Shown here piece by piece: positions 46,470 through 56,425 of a stretch of 64,000 nucleotides of DNA (position 1 is the first letter of the stretch; every line of letters begins with the position of its first letter). Made by a program: the position numbers and the translations under genes. The stretch spans positions 474,159 to 538,158 of the forward strand of contig NZ_GG730300.1 of the NCBI RefSeq assembly GCF_000155975.1, read 5' to 3'. Under the pieces are notes generated by a model. That model was not told where the DNA came from and did not search any database. It saw only the letters and a program-made list of their open reading frames with translations. The DNA is from Citrobacter youngae ATCC 29220 (GTDB lineage: Bacteria; Pseudomonadota; Gammaproteobacteria; Enterobacterales; Enterobacteriaceae).

Positions 46470-46555
46470 GTGAGTGCCGGATGGCGGCTACGCCTTATCC
46501 GGCCTACAAGGCGCGGGATTTCCAGGCCCGGTCACATCGCGTCACCGGGCAATTC
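46470..46555. repeat. REP/BIME element
   Basis: GTGCCGGATGGCGGCTACGC, TTATCCGGCCTACA and a second, inverted unit ending CACCGGGCAATTC. Confidence 0.8.
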
Positions 46556-46564
46556 AGCAGAGGA

Positions 46565-47521
46565 TTACTTCTTCAACCCCGCAAACGCGGCTCTGATCTC
46601 ATCTTCCGGCAGGTTAATGCCGATAAACACCAGCAGGCTGTGCGGCTGTTCGTCGCCCCACGGGCGGTCCCAGTCGGCGCTGTACAGGCGCTGGACGCCC
46701 TGGAACAGCAGGCGGTTGGGCTCGCCGTCAATCCACAGCATGCCTTTGTAGCGCAGCAGTTTCTCGGCGGATTCCAGCAGCAGGTTTTCCATCACTCGCG
46801 ACACGTCGCTGATGTTCACCGGATAGTCCAGTTCGACGACGATCGAGGAGATATCGTTTTGCTTGTCGGCGATAAAGTGGAAGCGCGGTTTGGCGTTGAC
46901 TACGTTCTCTTCCAGCATAAAACCATTGGTGTCGAACAGCAGGGAAAGATCGATATCGCCATGCGTCACGGTGTAAATCGGCGCACGGGCGTTGATGCGC
47001 GCCAGGCGCTCACGCAGTTTCTCGCTTTCGCCTGCGACGTCGGTTTTGGTCAGCAGGATACGGTCGGCGTAGCCTACCTGCGACTGGGCGATGGTGAACT
47101 GGTTCATCTGCTCGTCGGCATGTACCGCGTCAACCAGCGCAATTACGCCATCCAGCAGGTAGCGTTCGCAAATCACGTCATGGGAGAAAAAGGTCTGGAT
47201 AATCGGGCCGGGGTCGGCCATGCCGGTGCACTCGATCACCAGACGGTCGAAATGGATGGTGCCTTTGTCGAGGTTGTCGAGCAGATCTAATAGTGCGTCT
47301 TCCAGCTCACTGGAGCGGGTACAGCAAATGCAGCCGTTGGTCAGGGTTTTGATCTGCGTAGCGCGATCGCCGATCAGCTGATCGTCCACCGAGACTTCGC
47401 CGAATTCGTTTTCGATAACGGCAATCTTGTAACCGTGCTGCTCGTTGAGAATATGGCGCAGCAGGGTGGTTTTACCCGCGCCAAGAAAACCGGTGAGTAG
47501 GGTAACTGCAATCGGGGTCAT
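46565..47521 (-). CDS. yjiA: G3E-family GTPase / metal chaperone YjiA
   Basis: 318 residues of the COG0523 group. Walker A GFLGAGKTT (residues 11-19), the metal site CICCT (about 64-68) and a C-terminal CobW-type domain (about 210-315). E. coli YjiA binds Zn, Ni or Co and has weak GTPase activity. It lies 12 bases downstream of yjiX on the same strand, as in E. coli. Confidence 0.96.
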   Translation of the reverse strand: MTPIAVTLLTGFLGAGKTTLLRHILNEQHGYKIAVIENEFGEVSVDDQLIGDRATQIKTLTNGCICCTRSSELEDALLDLLDNLDKGTIHFDRLVIECTGMADPGPIIQTFFSHDVICERYLLDGVIALVDAVHADEQMNQFTIAQSQVGYADRILLTKTDVAGESEKLRERLARINARAPIYTVTHGDIDLSLLFDTNGFMLEENVVNAKPRFHFIADKQNDISSIVVELDYPVNISDVSRVMENLLLESAEKLLRYKGMLWIDGEPNRLLFQGVQRLYSADWDRPWGDEQPHSLLVFIGINLPEDEIRAAFAGLKK

Positions 47522-47533
47522 TCACTTCTCCTT

Positions 47534-47728
47534 CTAACAGCAACTGCTTCCGCCGCTACCGTAGCGGGCTTCCTGGCGCTCGCGGAAGAATTCTTCGTAG
47601 GTCATGTACGGCTTATCGGGATGGTTGGTCTTCATGTGCTCGACGTAGTTGTCGTAGTCCGGAATGCCAATCAGCATCTTCGCTGCCTGACCGAGATATT
47701 TTTTTGCCTGACCTAAAGTATCAAACAT
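47534..47728 (-). CDS. yjiX: YbdD/YjiX-family small protein
   Basis: 64 residues ([21 protein letters not shown]...). Conserved [24 protein letters not shown] (read in parts) and a terminal GGSSCC. The family accompanies CstA-type pyruvate carriers. It sits between btsT and yjiA on the same strand, with a REP element before it, as in E. coli. Confidence 0.95.
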   Translation of the reverse strand: MFDTLGQAKKYLGQAAKMLIGIPDYDNYVEHMKTNHPDKPYMTYEEFFRERQEARYGSGGSSCC

Positions 47729-47751
47729 GAGACGCCCTGTTAATGAATAAA

Positions 47752-47828
47752 GCCGGATGGCGGCTTGCGCCTGATCCGGCCCACGTTAAGTGCATTTTGT
47801 AGGCCGGGTAAGCGTGCGCCACCCGGCT
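47752..47828. repeat. REP/BIME element between btsT and yjiX
   Basis: GCCGGATGGCGGCTTGCGCC ... GATCCGGCCCAC facing TGTAGGCCGGGTAAGCGTGC. Confidence 0.85.
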
Positions 47829-47833
47829 TCAGG

Positions 47834-49984
47834 TTAGTGGTGTGAAGAGGTCTTCACGCCGCCTTCCGGCACCGGTACATACGGCGTCTCTTTATCGGAG
47901 CGACCGTTGATGGCGCGGGCTTTCTGCCAGGTACGGAACCCGTAGAAAATGATGCTGTACACCACCACCAGGAACAGAATACTCAGACCTGCGTTGGTGT
48001 AGTTGTTGACGACGATGTGGTTCATGTTGGCAATCTGCTGCGCGGTCAGTTCGCCGCCGTTAGCAATCTTCTCTTTGTACTGATTCGCCATAAAGAAGAA
48101 TCCTTCCATCTGCGGGTTGGTGCTGAACAGTTTCAGACCCAGCGCCCAGGTGGTGCAGATCAGCAGCCATACTGCCGGAACCACGGTCACCCAGATGTAT
48201 TTGGTGCGCTGCATTTTAACCAGCACCACGGTGCCCAGAACCAGCGCCACGGCGGCCAGCATCTGGTTAGAGATACCGAACAGCGGCCACAGGCTCTTCA
48301 CGCCGCCCAGCGGGTCAACCACGCCCTGATACAGCAGGTAACCCCACAGGCCGACGCAGCCCGCAGTACCTACAACGCCTGCAACCAGGGAGTCGGTTTT
48401 CTTCAGGAACGGGACGAAGTTACCCAGTAAATCCTGCAGCATAAAGCGGCCAGAACGGGTACCGGCATCCAGTGCGGTCAGGATGAACAGCGCTTCAAAC
48501 AGAATACCGAAGTGGTACCAGAAGCCCATATCAGCCATCGGCAGGACTTTGTGGAACACGTGAGCGATACCAACGGCCAGCGTCGGCGCGCCGCCTGCGC
48601 GGTTCAGAACGGATGGTTCACCGATGTCTTTCGCGGTCTGCAGGATCTGCTCAGGCGAAATCACGAAGCCCCAGGAGCTGACGGTCGCCGCTGCGTGCGC
48701 GGTGACGTCTTTCAACTGCGCCATAATCAGCGGTGCGTTTTCGCCACCCATTTCATGCAGGTTCGGCATGGTGATGCCAAGGCCCGCAGGCGGGGTGTTC
48801 ATCGCGAAGTACAGACCTGGTTCGATGATGGAGGCAGCAACCAGCGCCATAATCGCCACGAAGGATTCCATCAGCATCGCGCCGTAACCGATAAAGCGCG
48901 CGTCGGTTTCACAGGCCAGCAGCTTCGGCGTGGTACCGGAAGCAATCAGCGCGTGGAAGCCAGATACCGCACCACAGGCGATGGTGATGAACAGGAACGG
49001 GAACAGAGCGCCTTTCCACAGCGGACCGGTACCGTCAACGTACTGGGTCATTGCCGGCATTTTCAGTTCCGGGTTGAGGATAACAATCCCCACCGCCAGA
49101 CCGACGATAACGCCGATTTTCAGGAAGGTCGCCAGATAGTCGCGCGGGGCGAGGATCAGCCAGACCGGCAGCAGCGCAGAGATAAACGCGTAGCCGATCA
49201 GGGTAAAGGTAATGGTGGTGTCTTTAAAGGTCAGCGCCGGGCCCCAGAACGGGTCGTGCGCAATCACGCCGCCGAAGTAGATGGTGGCGACCAGCAGCAC
49301 AATACCAATTACCGACACTTCGCCCACACGGCCTGGGCGCAGGAATCGCATGTAGATCCCCATGAACAGCGCAATCGGTACGGTTGAGCAGACGGTGAAC
49401 ACACCCCACGGGCTTTCCGCCAGCGCTTTCACCACGATCAGCGCCAGTACCGCCAGGATGATGATCATGATTAAGAAGCAGCCGAACAGGGCAATGGTTC
49501 CCGGGATCGGGCCCATCTCTTCTTTGATCATCTCGCCCAGAGATGCGCCGTTACGGCGGGAAGAGATAAACAGCACCATAAAGTCCTGTACCGCACCGGC
49601 CAGCACGACGCCTGCCAGCAGCCACAGCGTACCGGGCAGGTAGCCCATCTGCGCGGCCAGTACCGGTCCAACCAGCGGACCTGCACCTGCGATAGCGGCA
49701 AAGTGGTGACCAAACAAGACGTTACGGTTAGTAGGAACGTAGTTCAGACCATCATTGTTGATGACCGCCGGCGTGGCGCGCGTGGGGTCAAGTTTCATCA
49801 CCTTTTGGGCGATGTACAGGCTGTAGTAACGATAGGCCACCAGATAAACTGAAACTGAGGCGACCACGATCCACAGGGCACTAATGTGCTCACCCCGACG
49901 TAATGCCACTACCGAGAGGCAGAATGCACCGATGATTCCGAGAATCACCCAGGGTATGTGCTTGAATATCTTTTTCGTATCCAT
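47834..49984 (-). CDS. btsT: Pyruvate:H+ symporter BtsT (YjiY)
   Basis: A 716-residue CstA-family carrier with about 16-18 membrane segments. The N terminus MDTKKIFKHIPWVILGIIGAF and the motif LFGHHFAAIAGAGPLVGPVLAAQ (read in parts) are typical. E. coli BtsT takes up pyruvate under control of the sensor-regulator BtsSR. Three 8-bp direct repeats of the BtsR type lie at 50117-50164, about 130-180 bases upstream. The yjiX-yjiA genes follow in the same direction. Confidence 0.96.
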   Translation of the reverse strand: MDTKKIFKHIPWVILGIIGAFCLSVVALRRGEHISALWIVVASVSVYLVAYRYYSLYIAQKVMKLDPTRATPAVINNDGLNYVPTNRNVLFGHHFAAIAGAGPLVGPVLAAQMGYLPGTLWLLAGVVLAGAVQDFMVLFISSRRNGASLGEMIKEEMGPIPGTIALFGCFLIMIIILAVLALIVVKALAESPWGVFTVCSTVPIALFMGIYMRFLRPGRVGEVSVIGIVLLVATIYFGGVIAHDPFWGPALTFKDTTITFTLIGYAFISALLPVWLILAPRDYLATFLKIGVIVGLAVGIVILNPELKMPAMTQYVDGTGPLWKGALFPFLFITIACGAVSGFHALIASGTTPKLLACETDARFIGYGAMLMESFVAIMALVAASIIEPGLYFAMNTPPAGLGITMPNLHEMGGENAPLIMAQLKDVTAHAAATVSSWGFVISPEQILQTAKDIGEPSVLNRAGGAPTLAVGIAHVFHKVLPMADMGFWYHFGILFEALFILTALDAGTRSGRFMLQDLLGNFVPFLKKTDSLVAGVVGTAGCVGLWGYLLYQGVVDPLGGVKSLWPLFGISNQMLAAVALVLGTVVLVKMQRTKYIWVTVVPAVWLLICTTWALGLKLFSTNPQMEGFFFMANQYKEKIANGGELTAQQIANMNHIVVNNYTNAGLSILFLVVVYSIIFYGFRTWQKARAINGRSDKETPYVPVPEGGVKTSSHH

Positions 49985-50116
49985 AGTAAAACCTGGTATC
50001 TAATTAATAATTGGCCGAAGCCGCGTGGGTTTGATCTTGTGTTTGAGGAGGTAAATTGACTGCTATGTTGGGGGGATCTTGCCAGAGAATTACGCGCGTA
50101 AAGCAAGGTAAATAAG

Positions 50117-50164
50117 TGAGCGGTTATATGTCAGCTTAAGCGGTTCCACGTGTCAGCGAGCGGT
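50117..50164 (-). promoter_or_regulatory. Three BtsR-type direct repeats upstream of btsT
   Basis: On the minus strand: ACCGCTCG, ACCGCTTA and ACCGCTCA, each starting 20 bases from the next (12-nt spacers). The 8-mers match the ACC(G/A)CT(C/T)A pattern reported for E. coli YehT/BtsR at the yjiY promoter. Confidence 0.6.
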
Positions 50165-50291
50165 TCACGGTGCCAATGAGTGGGGATATTTATGTGATTG
50201 AGATCACTAATAAACCCGTTTAGATCTTTGGCTGGCGGTGGGGATCGACGAATCGTCGATGCTGAGATCGATTCAGTTAGCACGAATTCCA

Positions 50292-50318
50292 TAAAGTTTT
50301 CCCTTTCCAGGCCGAAAA
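50292..50318 (+). promoter_or_regulatory. Sigma28 (FliA) promoter of tsr
   Basis: TAAAGTTT, 11-nt spacer, GCCGAAAA: near-perfect match to the flagellar class 3 consensus TAAAGTTT-N11-GCCGATAA. Confidence 0.85.
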
Positions 50319-50349
50319 TTCTGACATCTGTCTAGCGGAAAGAGAAAAC

Positions 50350-52011
50350 ATGTTAAAACGAATGAAGATTGTTACCAGCTTACTGCTGGTATTGGCGCTG
50401 TTTGGCCTTTTACAGCTCGCCTCGGGCGGCTTGTTTTTTAACTCACTGAAGAATGACAAAGAGAACTTTACCGTTCTGCAAACCATTCGCCAGCAGCAGT
50501 CTGCGCTGAACGCCACCTGGGTTGAGCTGCTGCAAACGCGTAATACCCTGAACCGGGCGGGCATTCGCTACATGATGGATCAGAGCAATATTGGCAGCGG
50601 CGCCACCGTTGCCGAACTGATGCAGGTGGCGAGTACGGCGCTGAAACTGACGGAAAAAAATTGGGCGATTTACGAGTCGCTCCCGCGCGATCCGCGTCAA
50701 AGCGAAGCCGCGTTCCAGGAGATCAACCGTACCTATGATATCTATCACGGCGCGCTGGCGGAGCTGATCCAGTTACTGGGTGAAGGCAAGATCAACGCCT
50801 TCTTTGACCAACCGACGCAAAGCTATCAGGACGGTTTTGAGAAGCAGTACATGAGTTACATGCAGCAGAACGATCGCCTGTATGACATTGCGGTTGAGGA
50901 CAATAACGCTTCCTATAGCCAGGCGATGTGGGTGCTGGTCTGTGTGCTGATTACCGTACTGGCGGCAATTATTGCGGTGTGGTTTGGCATTAAACTGACG
51001 CTGATCTCCCCGATGAACCGTCTGATTGAAAGCATTCGCCACATCGCCAGCGGTGATTTGGTTAAGCGTATTGAGGTGGAAGGTTCCAACGAGATTGGCC
51101 AACTGGCGGAAAGCCTGCGCCACATGCAGGGTGAGCTGATGAACACCGTGGGTGACGTGCGTAACGGCGCCAACGCGATTTACAGCGGGGCCAGCGAGAT
51201 CGCGATGGGCAATAACGATCTTTCCTCGCGTACCGAGCAGCAGGCCGCTTCTCTGGAAGAAACGGCGGCCAGCATGGAACAGCTGACGGCGACCGTGAAG
51301 CAAAACGCTGAAAACGCGCGTCAGGCCAGCCATCTGGCGCTGAGTGCTTCTGAAACCGCGCAGAAAGGCGGCAAAGTGGTGGATAACGTGGTGCAAACCA
51401 TGCGCGACATCGCTTCCAGTTCGCAGAAAATCGCCGATATTATCAGCGTTATCGACGGTATTGCCTTCCAGACCAACATTCTGGCGCTCAATGCCGCGGT
51501 AGAAGCCGCGCGTGCGGGCGAGCAGGGGCGTGGTTTTGCGGTGGTTGCGGGTGAAGTGCGTAACCTGGCCCAGCGTAGTGCGCAGGCCGCGCGCGAAATT
51601 AAGAGCCTGATTGAAGACTCGGTCAGCCGTGTGGACGTGGGTTCAACGCTGGTGGAGAGCGCCGGTGAAACCATGGATGAGATCGTTAATGCGGTAACCC
51701 GCGTGACCGATATCATGGGAGAAATCGCCTCCGCTTCTGATGAGCAGAGCCGTGGTATTGACCAGGTGGGTCTGGCCGTTGCAGAGATGGATCGCGTGAC
51801 GCAGCAGAACGCCTCGCTGGTGGAAGAGTCCGCTGCTGCCGCGGCGGCGCTGGAAGAGCAGGCCAGCCGTCTGACCCAGGCCGTGGCCGTGTTCCGTATT
51901 CAGCATGACCAACAGCGCGCGCGCGACGTTGCCGCCGCAAAACCGGTTTCAACGGTCCAGCCGCGCAAAGCGGCGGTAACGGATGCCGGGGATAATTGGG
52001 AAACGTTCTAA
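50350..52011 (+). CDS. tsr: Serine chemoreceptor Tsr
   Basis: A 553-residue methyl-accepting chemotaxis protein. TM1 (residues about 7-30), a periplasmic four-helix domain with the serine-binding Arg64, Asn68, Arg69 and Arg73 in [15 protein letters not shown]2 (about 190-212), HAMP, then the methylation helices and the hairpin tip [31 protein letters not shown] (read in parts). The C-terminal pentapeptide NWETF for CheR/CheB docking is present. The sigma28 promoter and position match E. coli and Salmonella. Confidence 0.97.
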   Translation: MLKRMKIVTSLLLVLALFGLLQLASGGLFFNSLKNDKENFTVLQTIRQQQSALNATWVELLQTRNTLNRAGIRYMMDQSNIGSGATVAELMQVASTALKLTEKNWAIYESLPRDPRQSEAAFQEINRTYDIYHGALAELIQLLGEGKINAFFDQPTQSYQDGFEKQYMSYMQQNDRLYDIAVEDNNASYSQAMWVLVCVLITVLAAIIAVWFGIKLTLISPMNRLIESIRHIASGDLVKRIEVEGSNEIGQLAESLRHMQGELMNTVGDVRNGANAIYSGASEIAMGNNDLSSRTEQQAASLEETAASMEQLTATVKQNAENARQASHLALSASETAQKGGKVVDNVVQTMRDIASSSQKIADIISVIDGIAFQTNILALNAAVEAARAGEQGRGFAVVAGEVRNLAQRSAQAAREIKSLIEDSVSRVDVGSTLVESAGETMDEIVNAVTRVTDIMGEIASASDEQSRGIDQVGLAVAEMDRVTQQNASLVEESAAAAAALEEQASRLTQAVAVFRIQHDQQRARDVAAAKPVSTVQPRKAAVTDAGDNWETF

Positions 52012-52015
52012 GCCT

Positions 52016-52198
52016 GTGATGCCGGATGGCGCTGCCGCTTATCCGGCCTACGGGGAGTGTTACGGTATTTCCGGATGGCGCTGTCGCTTATCCGGCCTAC
52101 GAGGAGTGTTACGGCGCTGTCGCTTATCCGGCCTACGGGGAGCGTTACGACCTATGGAGAAACGTAGGCCCGATAAGGCGTAGCCGCCATCGGGCAAT
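52016..52198. repeat. BIME cluster with four REP units
   Basis: GCCGGATGGCGCTGCCGC / TTATCCGGCCTACG is repeated three times in direct orientation with spacers GGGGAGTGTTACG or GAGGAGTGTTACG. A fourth, inverted unit (GTAGGCCCGATAAGGCGTAG) ends at the stop of the acetyltransferase gene. Confidence 0.9.
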
Positions 52199-52713
52199 CA
52201 GCGCAACATCAGGCGCATGGCGCAGCGTGATTCAAACGCCAGGCCGTGCGCCGCTTCCTCTTCTCTTTTCTGGCGCAACATGGCGGGAAGCGTCTCGTCA
52301 GCCAGCATTTCAAACCCCAGCCTCGCATATAGCGGCGCATTCCACGGCACATCGCGGAAGGTGGTCAGCGTGAGCGACGTATAACCTTTCTCGCGCGCCT
52401 GCCCGGCAACATAGCCCATCAACCTGCGGCCAATGCCTTTTCCCTGCCACTCCAGATACAGTGAAAGTTCAGCAATAAACAGCGATGCCCCCAGCGTTTC
52501 GGCTACCAAAAAACCGACCGGACGCTCATCGACCTGCGCCAGCCAGCTCATGCCTGCGGCGGCAAATGCCCGATGCTGGGCAACCGATATAATCTGGTCG
52601 TCGGCAATCCACGCCTGGTCGGGGATGAGTAAAAAACGTTGTCCCGCAGATCGTTCGATGGCGGGGAGGTTGGCGGTATCCGCCAGCGTGGTGGAGCGCA
52701 AGGTGATGTTCAT
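52198..52713 (-). CDS. GNAT-family N-acetyltransferase
   Basis: 171 residues. The acetyl-CoA loop (Q/R-x-x-G-x-G/A) is seen as WQGKGIGRRLMG (about 89-100), preceded by SLFIAELSLYLE and followed by LTLTTFRDVPWNAPLYARLGFE. Substrate unknown; small-molecule or protein amine. It ends against the BIME cluster and is not part of the K-12 tsr-lgoT interval as I remember it. Confidence 0.88.
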   Translation of the reverse strand: MNITLRSTTLADTANLPAIERSAGQRFLLIPDQAWIADDQIISVAQHRAFAAAGMSWLAQVDERPVGFLVAETLGASLFIAELSLYLEWQGKGIGRRLMGYVAGQAREKGYTSLTLTTFRDVPWNAPLYARLGFEMLADETLPAMLRQKREEEAAHGLAFESRCAMRLMLR

Positions 52714-52765
52714 ATGGAGAGCATAACATGCCCGATAAGCGCGGGGTTATCGGGCATCAGGAAGA

Positions 52766-54127
52766 TTAATCTTTACGCGGATCGCTGATGGGTTGGCGCA
52801 CCAGGAAGATATAGGCGAGGGCGCCCACCATGGTGACGCAGCCGCAGATGATCAGCGCCAGACGGAAAGAGTTGGTGGTATCCACAATAAAGCCGGTAAC
52901 GATCGGCGCGAAGGACGCGCAGATAAAGCTGGCAAAGTTTTGGATACTGCCCACGGAGGCGGTCATACGTGAGGCAACAGCCACGTGGATCAAGCCCCAG
53001 CAGGAGGTGCCGGCGAAGTGGATACAGAACAGCGCCATACCGATCAGTAACACGGCGGCCATCGACGTTGTCGCCTGCGGCACGATGAAGGTAAAGGCCG
53101 CAGAGCAGAACATCCCGGCGATAATACAAATCTTACGGCTCTTAATCGGCGCCATGCCCCCTTTCACCAGCCAGTCGGTAACAAAACCGTTGATCAGCAT
53201 GCCCGCTGCGCCAAACAGGAATGGAATAGCCGCCATTAAGCCGGTGCTTTTTAAATCCAGGTTGTAGGAGGTTTGCAGGTAGCCCGGCAGCCAGGCCAGA
53301 TATAACCATGCGGTATAGTTAATGCCGCTAAAGCCCAGCATCATGCCCCACATGGTACGGTTGCGGAACAGGCTGCGCCATTCGGCAAAGCTCAGCGGAT
53401 CGCGGCGGGCATTGACGCTGCCAGCGTTCAGGTAAGCCTGTTCAGTGGCGCTCAGCGCAATTTGTTCGCGGTTGCGGTACAGCATGTACCAGCCGATGGC
53501 GAGGAAAATGCCCAGCACGCCGATGGTGATAAACATCCAGCGCCAGCCCATGACCAGCATCATGGCAGCCAGAATCGGCGGGCTAACGGCGACGCCAATG
53601 GTTGAGGCGGCATTGAATAAACCCATTGGGCGACCGCGCTCTTTGATGTTAAACCAGTCGTTGATGACCTTTACGCCGCACGGGTTCATGGGCGCTTCGC
53701 CGATCCCCATGCCGATACGCACCAGCACAAACTGAGTGAAGCTGTGCACCATCCCGGACAGCGCCTGAAACAGTGACCAGAAGAACATCCCGAGTCCCAG
53801 CATAATGCGCGGACCTTTGCGATCCAGCAGCGGGCCGCAGGGCAGTTGCGCAATACCGTAAGCGAGAGAGAAGACCGACAGCAGGACGCCGATTTGCGTG
53901 GCGTTCAGCCCCAGTTCTTCACGAATCGTTAAGTTGGCGACAGATAATGAACTACGGTCGAGATAATTAATCACCGCAGCAAAGAATAATAAAATCATTG
54001 CTGTGGTTTGAATACGCTTTATTCGGCTACTGCGTTGCACCATGCCCTCGGGCGGAACATTAGTATCCGCAGATGACGACGTGCCAAACGAAGAACTCGG
54101 GTCGAGGGTAATATTATTTTTTTCCAC
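52766..54127 (-). CDS. lgoT: L-galactonate:H+ symporter LgoT (YjjL)
   Basis: A 453-residue MFS carrier of the anion:cation (ACS/phthalate) family with twelve membrane segments. The N-terminal tail MEKNNITLDPSSSFGTSSSAD and the motif INYLDRSSLSVANLTIREELGL (split) agree with E. coli LgoT. Conserved GMGIGEAPMNPCGVKVINDWF (split) and MMLGFSGINYTAWLYLAWLPG (split). It takes up L-galactonate for LgoD. Confidence 0.95.
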   Translation of the reverse strand: MEKNNITLDPSSSFGTSSSADTNVPPEGMVQRSSRIKRIQTTAMILLFFAAVINYLDRSSLSVANLTIREELGLNATQIGVLLSVFSLAYGIAQLPCGPLLDRKGPRIMLGLGMFFWSLFQALSGMVHSFTQFVLVRIGMGIGEAPMNPCGVKVINDWFNIKERGRPMGLFNAASTIGVAVSPPILAAMMLVMGWRWMFITIGVLGIFLAIGWYMLYRNREQIALSATEQAYLNAGSVNARRDPLSFAEWRSLFRNRTMWGMMLGFSGINYTAWLYLAWLPGYLQTSYNLDLKSTGLMAAIPFLFGAAGMLINGFVTDWLVKGGMAPIKSRKICIIAGMFCSAAFTFIVPQATTSMAAVLLIGMALFCIHFAGTSCWGLIHVAVASRMTASVGSIQNFASFICASFAPIVTGFIVDTTNSFRLALIICGCVTMVGALAYIFLVRQPISDPRKD

Positions 54128-54340
54128 GCCGGACTCCTGAACCTCAATAATTTATTTTTCACACAGCCGGGCTGTGCAGTATTGAAAAAATACCAGTGAT
54201 GAATCAATTTTCTCATCACCGCTCACAAAAGTTTTTAATGCAGCCGACTTAGCGTGAGCATAGGCAAGAGGTATTTTTCAGGCGTTTTTATTTTTATAAA
54301 ATCGTGCTCCCGGTAGTGGTTTGCTGTTTTTTATCGGTAC

Positions 54341-55255
54341 TTAATGCGCGGCAGCGCTACTTTGATTGATGGAGCGAATCATCGATTGTTTGGCTGAATT
54401 CAAATGGTTACAGAGCGCCAGGGTGGCATCCAGGTCGCTGCGGCAGATCAGCGCGCTGAGGATGGTCATATGCTCATCGATGGCAATGATGTTGCGCTGC
54501 TTGAGGTCGCTTTCATCCCACTGATAGTGGAAGTGGAAAATCACGGAGATGATTTCAAGTGATTGATTAAAAAATATATTATCGGCTGCGGAGAGCAGTA
54601 AAGCATGAAACTCGCGGTCTAACTGCGAGAACATACGAAAGCTGCTGCCGATGCTGTCGCGCAGGATCCGGTGGCGTTCCAGCAGCGTTTTAGCCTGCAG
54701 CCAGCGCGGGTCATCGTCGGGCAGATTGAGGAAATGCTGCAGGGAATGGGTTTCCAGCATCTCTCTGAGTTCAAACAGCTGTTCCGCATAGGCCTGATCG
54801 AACTGCTTCATGCTCCACTGGCCGCGTTTTTCGTTTTTAATCAGGTTGTAACGTTCGAATTTTAAAAGATATTCCCGCACGACTACCGGGCTGACCCCCG
54901 CGGCTCTGGCAAGCTGCAGTTCGGAGAAACTCTCGCCTGCGCGCAGCTGGCGCTGGTTGATCATGGTGAAAAAAGCCTGCTCAAAAATCCGGTTTTGCTC
55001 GGTCATGGAGGCGGTGGTGCAGGCAAAACCGTCGTCATGGTCGGGTTTACGTACGATGACGTAGTGGCTGCCGACCTGGGTCAGTACCCCGCATTCGCCT
55101 AAGTGGCTCAGCATATGGCGCACGGTGGTGCGGCTGATGTTGTACATCTCCGCCAGCGCGCTTTGCGACGGCAGGGGGGAAGGGATATGACCACGCGCCA
55201 TATCATCGATTATCTGGTTTATCACATTGTGGCGTAAGTTCTGTGAACGGCTCAT
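54341..55255 (-). CDS. lgoR: GntR-family regulator LgoR (YjjM)
   Basis: 304 residues. The N terminus has a winged helix (SQSALAEMYNISRTTVRHMLSHLGE, about 29-53 in parts). The middle has a second helix-turn-helix-like block (SFSELQLARAAGVSPVVVREYLLKFE, about 104-129 in parts), followed by an FCD-type domain. Two wHTH blocks are unusual in this family but match my memory of E. coli YjjM. It is divergent from lgoD and 213 bases upstream of lgoT, so it can control both. E. coli LgoR activates lgoD. Confidence 0.92.
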   Translation of the reverse strand: MSRSQNLRHNVINQIIDDMARGHIPSPLPSQSALAEMYNISRTTVRHMLSHLGECGVLTQVGSHYVIVRKPDHDDGFACTTASMTEQNRIFEQAFFTMINQRQLRAGESFSELQLARAAGVSPVVVREYLLKFERYNLIKNEKRGQWSMKQFDQAYAEQLFELREMLETHSLQHFLNLPDDDPRWLQAKTLLERHRILRDSIGSSFRMFSQLDREFHALLLSAADNIFFNQSLEIISVIFHFHYQWDESDLKQRNIIAIDEHMTILSALICRSDLDATLALCNHLNSAKQSMIRSINQSSAAAH

Positions 55256-55392
55256 GTTTTCTCCTTTTTGGCTATTAAAACCCGATTTAAAACATTTTTA
55301 TGCGTTGAAATTCACAGAATGCGTTTCCGCTTTCTCCGGTTTTTTTATTTTCGTTGATATCTGACACAACAAAAAAACAGGAGAGCACAATC

Positions 55393-56415
55393 ATGTCTAC
55401 GATGAATACGTTGATTTGCCAGGAACCTAAAAAATTAGTCTGGAAAGAGCGTGAAATCCCTATTCCTGGTGAGGATGAAGCATTAATAAAAATTAAATCG
55501 GTGGGGATTTGTGGTACCGATATTCATGCCTGGGGCGGCAATCAGCCTTTTTTCAGCTATCCACGTGTATTAGGCCATGAAATATGTGGGGAAATTGTCG
55601 GGCTGGGCAAAAATATACAAAATATGAAAAATGGTCAGCAGGTGGCGGTTATTCCTTACGTGGCCTGTCAGCAGTGTCCGGCATGCCTGAGCGGGCGTAC
55701 CAACTGCTGCGAGAAGATTTCGGTGATTGGCGTGCATCAGGATGGCGGTTTCAGTGAATATCTGGCCGTTCCGGTGACCAACCTGCTGGATGCGCAGGGC
55801 ATTGACCCACAGGCGGCGGCGCTGATTGAACCCTATGCCATTAGCGCGCATGCGGTACGTCGGGCGGCGGTGGCGCCGGGTGAGCAGGTGCTGGTGGTGG
55901 GGGCTGGTCCGATTGGTCTGGGCGCGGCGGCGATCGCCAAAGCCGATGGCGCACAGGTCGTGGTGGCGGATACCAGCCCTGCGCGCCGGGAGCATGTGGT
56001 TTCCCGGTTGGGACTCCCGGTTATCGACCCGTCCGCTGAGGATTTTGATGCGCAGCTGCGCGCCCGGTTCGGCGGTTCGCTGGCGCAAAAGGTCATTGAC
56101 GCCACCGGGAACCAGCATGCAATGAACAACACGGTGAATTTGATTCGCCATGGCGGCAGCATCGTTTTTGTTGGGCTGTTCAAAGGGGATTTGCAGTTCT
56201 CCGATCCGGAGTTCCACAAAAAAGAGACCACCATGATGGGCAGTCGCAACGCCACGCCGGAAGATTTCGCCAAAGTGGGGCGCCTGATGTCGGAAGGCAA
56301 ACTGACCGCCGACATGATGCTCACGCACCGTTACGCGTTTGCCCAACTGGCGGAAGTTTACGAGCGGGATGTGATTAACAACCGTGAGCTGATTAAAGGC
56401 GTGATCACGTTCTGA
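55393..56415 (+). CDS. lgoD: L-galactonate oxidoreductase LgoD (YjjN)
   Basis: 340 residues from ATG 55393 ([21 protein letters not shown]), with AGGAG upstream; 13 earlier codons are a shadow. Zinc-dependent MDR alcohol dehydrogenase: catalytic zinc ligands in [14 protein letters not shown] and GHEICGE, structural zinc cysteines [15 protein letters not shown], Rossmann motif [12 protein letters not shown]. It oxidises L-galactonate at C5 to D-tagaturonate. The next gene, 10 bases downstream, encodes the enzyme for tagaturonate. Confidence 0.96.
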   Translation: MSTMNTLICQEPKKLVWKEREIPIPGEDEALIKIKSVGICGTDIHAWGGNQPFFSYPRVLGHEICGEIVGLGKNIQNMKNGQQVAVIPYVACQQCPACLSGRTNCCEKISVIGVHQDGGFSEYLAVPVTNLLDAQGIDPQAAALIEPYAISAHAVRRAAVAPGEQVLVVGAGPIGLGAAAIAKADGAQVVVADTSPARREHVVSRLGLPVIDPSAEDFDAQLRARFGGSLAQKVIDATGNQHAMNNTVNLIRHGGSIVFVGLFKGDLQFSDPEFHKKETTMMGSRNATPEDFAKVGRLMSEGKLTADMMLTHRYAFAQLAEVYERDVINNRELIKGVITF

Positions 56416-56425
56416 GAGGATAAGT

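Noticed and set aside
52016-52198. CRISPR-like array from repeated GCCGGATGGCGC units
   Set aside because: These are REP units with the known conserved palindrome and near-identical spacers.
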